Shown: piece by piece, positions 58,753 through 64,000 of the stretch
Numbering within the stretch: the first letter of the stretch is position 1
How the letters are laid out: the number at the start of each line of letters is the position of its first letter
Assembly: GCA_002286715.1 (NCBI GenBank)
Contig: NSJX01000002.1
Location: 668,396-732,395, forward strand
Reading direction: 5' to 3'
From: Dentipellis sp. KUC8613
Taxonomy: Eukaryota; Basidiomycota; Agaricomycetes; Russulales; Hericiaceae
DNA: 64,000 bases
The notes under the pieces: model-generated
The model's database searches: none
What the model saw: the letters and a program-made list of their open reading frames with translations, nothing else
What the model was told of the DNA's origin: nothing
Position numbers and translations under genes: made by a program

Positions 58753-61505
58753 ATGGTTCTTCTTGATTCGAAAGATTTCTCCGCCACTACCTTCGACTAC
58801 CTGATTGTAGGAGCCGGCCCTGCTGGGTTGACTTTGGCTGCTCGGTATGTCAATAACACGGTTTCCGCTACACGATCTGATCGTCTCCTACAGCCTCGCC
58901 GAGGACAAAGACATAACTGTCGGTATCCTGGAGGCCGGAGAGTATGCCTCTGGAATGCCGATCATCGATGTACCTGGTGGGTGAACAAACCTTTGAGGTG
59001 AATCCTTGTGTAACCGCATCCGTAGGTATGGCGGGTCAAAGTATGGGCCACCCTACGCTCGACTGGGGGTACCATACAGTGCCACAGTATGGCGCAAACG
59101 ATCGTCAAATCAATCAAACAAGGTATAATCAATTCTTTAGAAACATCCTACAGCTCTAATATCTTCCTCTCAGGGGAAAGGCAATCGGAGGCTGCACAGC
59201 GGTGAGTATTCTCGCCTCGGCCTTAAGTTCATTCGACTGAGATATCTATACAGGTCAATTTTATGGCAAGCAATAGGTATAGTATCTATCAGCATCTACC
59301 CCTCACCCTGTGCTAACTCGTCTGGCAAGGGCGTCAGCCGAAGAATACGATGGTGAGATATTTCGTCCGAGCGATCCCTGCTCACAGACTTATGAGGTAT
59401 GCATACAGCGATTGAGGGGCTTGGCAACCCTGGGTGGAATTGGAGGGAATTCTTGAAGTACATGAAGAAGGTGATCTATCTCATCGACAAGATTGTCTTG
59501 AAGGCTAAAGCGCTAAACATTGGACGATTTCTTAGTCAGAGACCTACACCGTCCCTTCAGACGATGTCGTGGAGCAATATTACGCTGGCTATACCCATGA
59601 ATACCATGGCCACGATGGACCTTTGCAAAAGTCCTTCCCAGTATGGTACAACGAGCTTCATAAGCCCTATTTGGATACTCTAGTCAAGCTTGGTCTGCCA
59701 ATTAGTACTGAAGCCGTAAGTGTATTTCTTCGTCCCGAATTACCGCAGTTACGAATGGGATCTGCAGGGAAATGGCGTGAACACCGGTGCAATGACTGGA
59801 CCTTTTACCGTCGATCCCCTCAAAATGGCGCGCAGCTATGGAGCAACGGTGCGTGGCAATCTTTTGCTTCTATCATCCAGCTACAACCTTCATGCAGGCC
59901 CATTATGAGCCGAACATTCATAAGAAGAACTTTGTCGTCGTCACGGGCGCGCATGTCACACGTGTTCTCCTTCAACCTGGCGATGATGGTGACGTCGTTG
60001 CCACCGGCATCGAATTTGTGAAAGGTGGAGAGACCTTCACGGCCAAGGCCTCGCGGGAGGTCATCCTGTCTGCAGGTGTGTTCGCCCCTAGTAGCGTGAA
60101 GGCCAGCTTCTGACATTAGTCGCAGGCTCGTTCCAGTCGCCACAGCTTCTCGAACTTTCAGGCATCGGAGGGCGCGATGTGCTGGAGAAGCATGGCATCA
60201 AGCAACTTGTTGACCTCCCCAGTGTGGGCGAGAACCTACGTATGCATGATGCTTGCTTTCGCACACTTGGTCCTCTTCTAACAGATTCATCGCACAATAT
60301 CCTGGGCTTTATCAGAGGTATGCTTTTCTTTATCTATCGCTGTTCTTTTTATTCAATATTTCATGACGTCCAGGATCATTGCTACGTACCATTCGCCATC
60401 GAAGTCGACGAAGACGTGGAAACATACGAATGTCTGCACGACGCGGAGAGGCTGGCCAAAGAGTTGAAATTATAGTGAGTGCATCCTATCTGAGAACCAA
60501 TTCGTGTTCGCTCCTACTAACTACCGCTGCAGCCAGACAGAAAAGCGGGGCATGCTGTCATCCATGTTCTCTGCCTTCGCGTTCGCCCCACTCAACGCCG
60601 TGGCCAATGCCAAAGAAGTCGAACGCCTGGAGAAACTTGTCGACAACGATACTAGCTTACTATCATACTCTGCTCATGCCAAGCAGTACCCATATCTGCG
60701 GAAATGGCTTTCTGACCCGACGAAGGCCCAAATTGAGTATGCGCTTCGCCCACTTCTTCAATTAAAACCTATCCACTGACCGGTTATTCATAGGATCGTC
60801 CAGATGCCCGGGCTTTATACTTGGGGATTGGTGAAACCCGAACCAGAGACTCACTACCAGACATTCCTGATAATCAACCTACACCCTCACTCACGCGGAT
60901 CCGTCCACATCGAATCCTCAGATCCACTGGTACCTCCCGCTATCGACCCAGCTTACTTCATGAACCCCATCGACTTAGACTTCATGGTTCATGCCGCCAA
61001 GTTTACCAGGAAGATCGCCACTACGGAGCCGTTCCACCACGAGGGAGTCGAGTTCTTCGATCCTTCCGAAGATATCCTGAATGACAATGAAGTACTGCGG
61101 GAGTGGTGTAGGAATGCAGTCGAGTCCATCTTCCATCCAGTTGGTTCCTCCTCAATGCTTCCGAGGAGTGACGGTGGTGTCGTCGACCCGAGTCTGAAGG
61201 TATATGGGACGAAGAATCTGCGGGTGGTGAGTCAAAAGTCGTCTCTCATTCCCCGACATCAACTGACAATTTGCATGTACTGTGAATGTAGGTTGATGCA
61301 TCCGTCATTCCAATAGTAAGTCGCGTCATATGCTTCAGTGTTAGGTTATAAAAATTAACGACGGGAACAGCAATTGTCGTGCCATCCACAGGCTACGGTC
61401 TATGGCCTCGCAGAGAAGGTCCGTACTCAGTTCGTTAATTGCAATTGGACCTTGCTGATACTCGAACAGGCTGCCGACATAATTAAAGCTGCCCGAGTCC
61501 AATAA
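58753..61505 (+). CDS. GMC-family FAD oxidoreductase
   Basis: Oxidises an alcohol or sugar using FAD and oxygen or another acceptor; without a signal peptide it is probably intracellular, unlike secreted aryl-alcohol oxidases. About 17 exons plus a possible micro-exon give 602 residues. The FAD motif 'GAGPAG' lies at 20-25, then 'GILEAGE', 'RGKAIGGCTAVNFMASN' (GMC signature 1), 'SREVILSAGSFQSPQLLELS' (signature 2), 'VGENL(Q)DHCYVPFAIEV' and the C-terminal active-site His in 'IFHPVGSSSMLPRSDGGVVD' (about 537), with a second His in 'LSCHPQATVYGLAEKAAD' (about 580). The join between 'VGENL' and 'DHCY' is unusual: frame and the conserved Gln are restored only if a 2-nt exon (60316-60317) is used, or alternatively if about 56 nt are read as coding. 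Confidence 0.88.
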
Positions 61506-61658
61506 AGAAAGCATAGAGAGCTCCACCTTGTGACATCGGGATAGAAGATTATTAGGCGTTATGCCATTGTATTTCCACGATGACCCGTGATGTTGCACAA
61601 TGCATAGGGAACATGACCGTCCGATTCAACATATCGATAGACCGCTGCAGTGAGTGCC

Positions 61659-62290
61659 CTAGTTATCCCCAACAGAGCTGTTGGTCCTATCCTGTCTTGC
61701 CCAATACTCCTCGTCCAAAATCCCCATCAAGATGAAGTCCTCCCACTTCCCTTGGATAAAGGTAGATTTTCTTTTTCTGCCCTCCTCAATGAAGCCTCTG
61801 CACGAGGTGTTACAGCTATATCAGCATCCTTTGAACTGAAATGACGCACGAGGACTCACACTCTCTTGTAGACCTTAATTGCTCCCGGATTGGACCCAAA
61901 TACGCCGAGCGACACCCGGTGCAGGTTCAACGTCCTAAAGCCCTGGTCCACAAGCCACCGCATCGCTTCCGTTCCATACCCTTTCCCCCAGAACTCACGC
62001 TTCAGTGTTATCGCCGCCTCGCCGTCGCGGTTCTTGGCCACCTGGATCCGGATCGATGCGGACCCGACCCACTTGCCCGTCTCCTTCTCGAGTATGACTG
62101 TGAAGAACGCGCTCTTCGGCGCCCAGTTCTGCATGTCTTCTTTGAATGCTTCTGATCGCGGGAGCGCGCCGTCGGACATCACGCCGAGCTGCACTTCGGG
62201 ATCGCTCAACATCACGAACATCTCGTCGTGGTCCGACTTCTGGAAGCCGCGGTAGGTGAGGCGAGCGGACTCAAATATGGACGCGGGCAT
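61659..62290 (-). CDS. GNAT acetyltransferase (RimJ/RimL-like)
   Basis: Acetyl-CoA-dependent N-acetyltransferase; acceptor unknown. Two exons, 62290-61860 and 61797-61659, give 189 residues. It has 'MPASIFESARLTYRGFQKSD', 'GSASIRIQ', the acetyl-CoA loop 'REFWGKGYGTEAMRWLVDQG' (R-x-x-G-x-G type), 'LNLHRVSLGVFGSNPGAIKV' and, across the intron, 'YKRVGFIEEGRKRKSTF' then 'WEDFILMGILDEEYW', all normal for the family. If the intron is missed the protein ends prematurely at 'VYKRV'. It is convergent with the GMC gene (154 nt apart). Confidence 0.9.
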
Positions 62291-62905
62291 TTCGCAGGGT
62301 ATGTGTAAAGAGCTGTGAACGTGGGTGTGGGTATGAGCGAGCTCGGCGGGGTAAGCTACCTACGGTCTCTTGAGTCATGGAGCTTTATACTCGACTAGAA
62401 GTCGGTCTGATTCGGGAAAGGGGTATTGCCAATGCCAATATGCCCTATTGACCACCCATGTGATGCACGAGGTACAATGTCTTCCAATAAGCCGTTCACC
62501 GTCTCGACGGAACGCATCAGGCAAGCAATCTACGGACGGGGCATTCAGAGTCGCAAGGCTGTATATTACTTCCATTGGGCACCCTTCAATAAATGACACG
62601 GTCTTACTTCGAGGCACTCGGACTTTGCGGCTTCTGGCGGTCCATATTTATTCATATTCTTTGACCATGGATTACATGGCCAGGATTGAATGGTACTTTG
62701 TTGCACTCAAAAGAGAGCATCACCTTAGCTAGACATTACGAACCTATTCGAATTCGTAGTCGCGGCACCGAAGCTGCAGTGAACGCCGCGCGTCGCGTCT
62801 TACTTATGTACACCTCCTTCGCATCCTTCAACAGAACACGACCAATCTCTTACCTACATCGCACGCTACCTTCTGACCTTCACACGAGATAATAGTTTCA
62901 AGATC
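62291..62905. other. Divergent promoter region between GNAT and UBX genes
   Basis: 615 nt between opposite start codons; no gene and no clear promoter element beyond AT-rich patches. Confidence 0.45.
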
Positions 62906-63973
62906 ATGAGTACGGAAAATAGCAGCATCTCAGCACGGGAGCCTTCAACCGCTAGCTCGAGTTCACAGACTCCAGATCCAGCATCCTACAAGGTCTATAA
63001 GCCTCCTCGGACTGGCCACAACTCTCCCAGTACGTTGTCTGGTATATTTGGCAGGCTTTTCAACGCCTTAACGCCCTGTGCCGCCTTCCCTCCATCTTAC
63101 AGGAGAGCTTCCCGATGACTACTTCACGCCATCAACCGCCGACCTGAAAGCAGCTCAAGCGGCACTCAGTGCTCGCACACAAGCCCTCACGAATGCGCCT
63201 TTCCAAACACGCGCAGTGAGAGAGAACGCTGAGAAGGCGAAGCGGGAGCGATGGCCAGAGGTATGCCGCTCAGCACATTCTCGTCTATGGTCTCCTTAAC
63301 TTTACAACTCGCAACTTTCCTCTCAGACCACAATCCGCATTCGATTCACCGATCGGACGCAGCTGGAGAAGACGCTCCCATCCTCAGACAAGATACGCTC
63401 CGTGTATGCCTTTGTGCGCAACGCGCTGCGGGAGGACGCGAAGCCGACCAAGTTCGTCCTTTGTACGACTCCTGTCCTCTTGGATCCCCTTTCTGGCCAC
63501 GACTAAGATGAACTTTGCGCAGACCAGCCCCCAAAGCGAGACCTTAAGGTGTCAGATCCGAAAGTGCGCGACCAATCGCTCGCAGAACTTCAGCTTGCCC
63601 CTTCGTCGGTTCTTCTGCTCCGGTTCCTCGACGAGTCTATGAACCGTAAGCCAGCCTTTTTCCTTGTTGCTCCTGAGTACGCGCTCACTTGCCCCACCCC
63701 TTCTAGATCCCGATTACCCCGCGCCGCTCGCGGAATCTGTCATCGAGCACGCTGAGGACCTGCCGACCCCACCTGACTTTGACGACCCGAACCAACAACA
63801 GCCGGATTCCAAGCCTTCCACGCCGGCCCCAAGCAAATCTAGCACAACGGCGAGTGGCGAAAAGAAGATTCCGAAGTGGTTGAAGCTGGCTGCTGGAAGT
63901 AAGTCCTACCGCTTTCCATGCAAGTAGTAAATTAAATGCTGATTATTCCCGCGCCATTTCCGCAGAGAAATAG
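62906..63973 (+). CDS. UBX-domain protein (putative Cdc48/p97 cofactor)
   Basis: Likely adaptor for the Cdc48/p97 ATPase. Exons 62906-63029, 63103-63260, 63327-63462, 63523-63645, 63707-63898 and 63966-63973 give 246 residues; it just fits in the window. The N-terminal Ser/Pro-rich part leads to 'ELPDDYFTPSTADLKAAQAA', then the UBX domain 'TTIRIRFTDRTQLEKTLPSS', 'SVYAFVRNALREDAKPTKFV' and 'LQLAPSSVLLLRFLDESMN', then a Pro/Ser-rich tail ending 'KIPKWLKLAAGRK'. The layout resembles the C-terminal half of ASPL/TUG (Ubx4-type) proteins without their N-terminal ubiquitin-like domain. The last exon codes only two residues and the stop. Confidence 0.87.
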
Positions 63974-64000
63974 GCAAAGTGGAGGAATACGAGACGTCTG

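Noticed and set aside
1..64000. tRNA and rRNA genes
   Set aside because: I saw no convincing A/B-box pair with a cloverleaf and no rRNA sequence, though a dedicated tRNA search was not possible.

Overview
The window looks like nuclear DNA of a basidiomycete fungus, most likely an Agaricomycete (a white-rot or other wood/litter type is plausible, but this is inference). The reasons are about 20 protein genes on both strands, nearly all split by 46-75 nt GT-AG introns, a multi-exon cytochrome P450 and GMC oxidoreductase of mushroom type, and a Zn2Cys6 regulator. Exon coordinates were worked out by hand from splice signals, reading frame and, where possible, comparison between paralogs in the window. 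The models whose exon lengths I summed give whole numbers of codons.

Layout. 0.5-1.3 kb: small unknown gene. 1.8-5.1 kb (+): inositol polyphosphate 5-phosphatase. 5.5-7.9 kb (-): cytochrome P450. 8.5-9.05 kb (-): ribosomal protein uS10/S20, divergent from 9.3-10.5 kb (+), a CCDC130/Saf4-type splicing factor. 11.9-17.9 kb (+): two tandem copies of an unnamed secreted protein family. A third copy lies at 26.2-28.8 kb (-) and a fourth at 52.5-55.7 kb (+). 18.4-19.2 kb: doubtful ORF. 20.6-25.4 kb (+): Gln-rich ARID protein (Swi1-like). 28.8-30.9 kb: gene-poor, perhaps with remains of a decayed gene. 30.9-39.7 kb (-): five tandem short-chain dehydrogenases (SDR). 40.35-41.75 kb (+): CobW/COG0523 GTPase, divergent from the last SDR. 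42-43.4 kb (+): J-domain protein. 44.6-47.9 kb (-): Zn2Cys6 transcription factor, divergent from 48.3-49.7 kb (+), a VTT/TMEM41-like membrane protein. 50.9-51.5 kb (-): small chromodomain protein made of very short exons. 56.4-57.2 kb (+): isoprenylcysteine methyltransferase-like protein. 58.75-61.5 kb (+): GMC oxidoreductase. 61.66-62.3 kb (-): GNAT acetyltransferase. 62.9-64.0 kb (+): UBX-domain protein.

How the genes fit together. Most are unrelated housekeeping genes (ribosome, splicing, chromatin remodelling, lipid and phosphoinositide metabolism). Two expansions stand out. The first is the four-member secreted family: all copies share an 11-exon structure with the same intron phases, two exons of exactly 115 and 68 nt, a conserved Cys pattern, a variable Ser/Thr- or Asp-rich tail, basic (Kex2-like) sites before a short Cys-containing C-terminal segment, and a last intron whose donor overlaps a would-be stop codon. 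I do not recognise a described function, and this is the best candidate for an undescribed system. The second is the five-gene SDR array, whose spacers appear to carry scraps of the neighbouring CobW gene region, recording how the array grew. Smaller points of interest are three GC-AG introns, a possible 2-nt micro-exon, a 35-nt intron and several exons of 7-29 nt.
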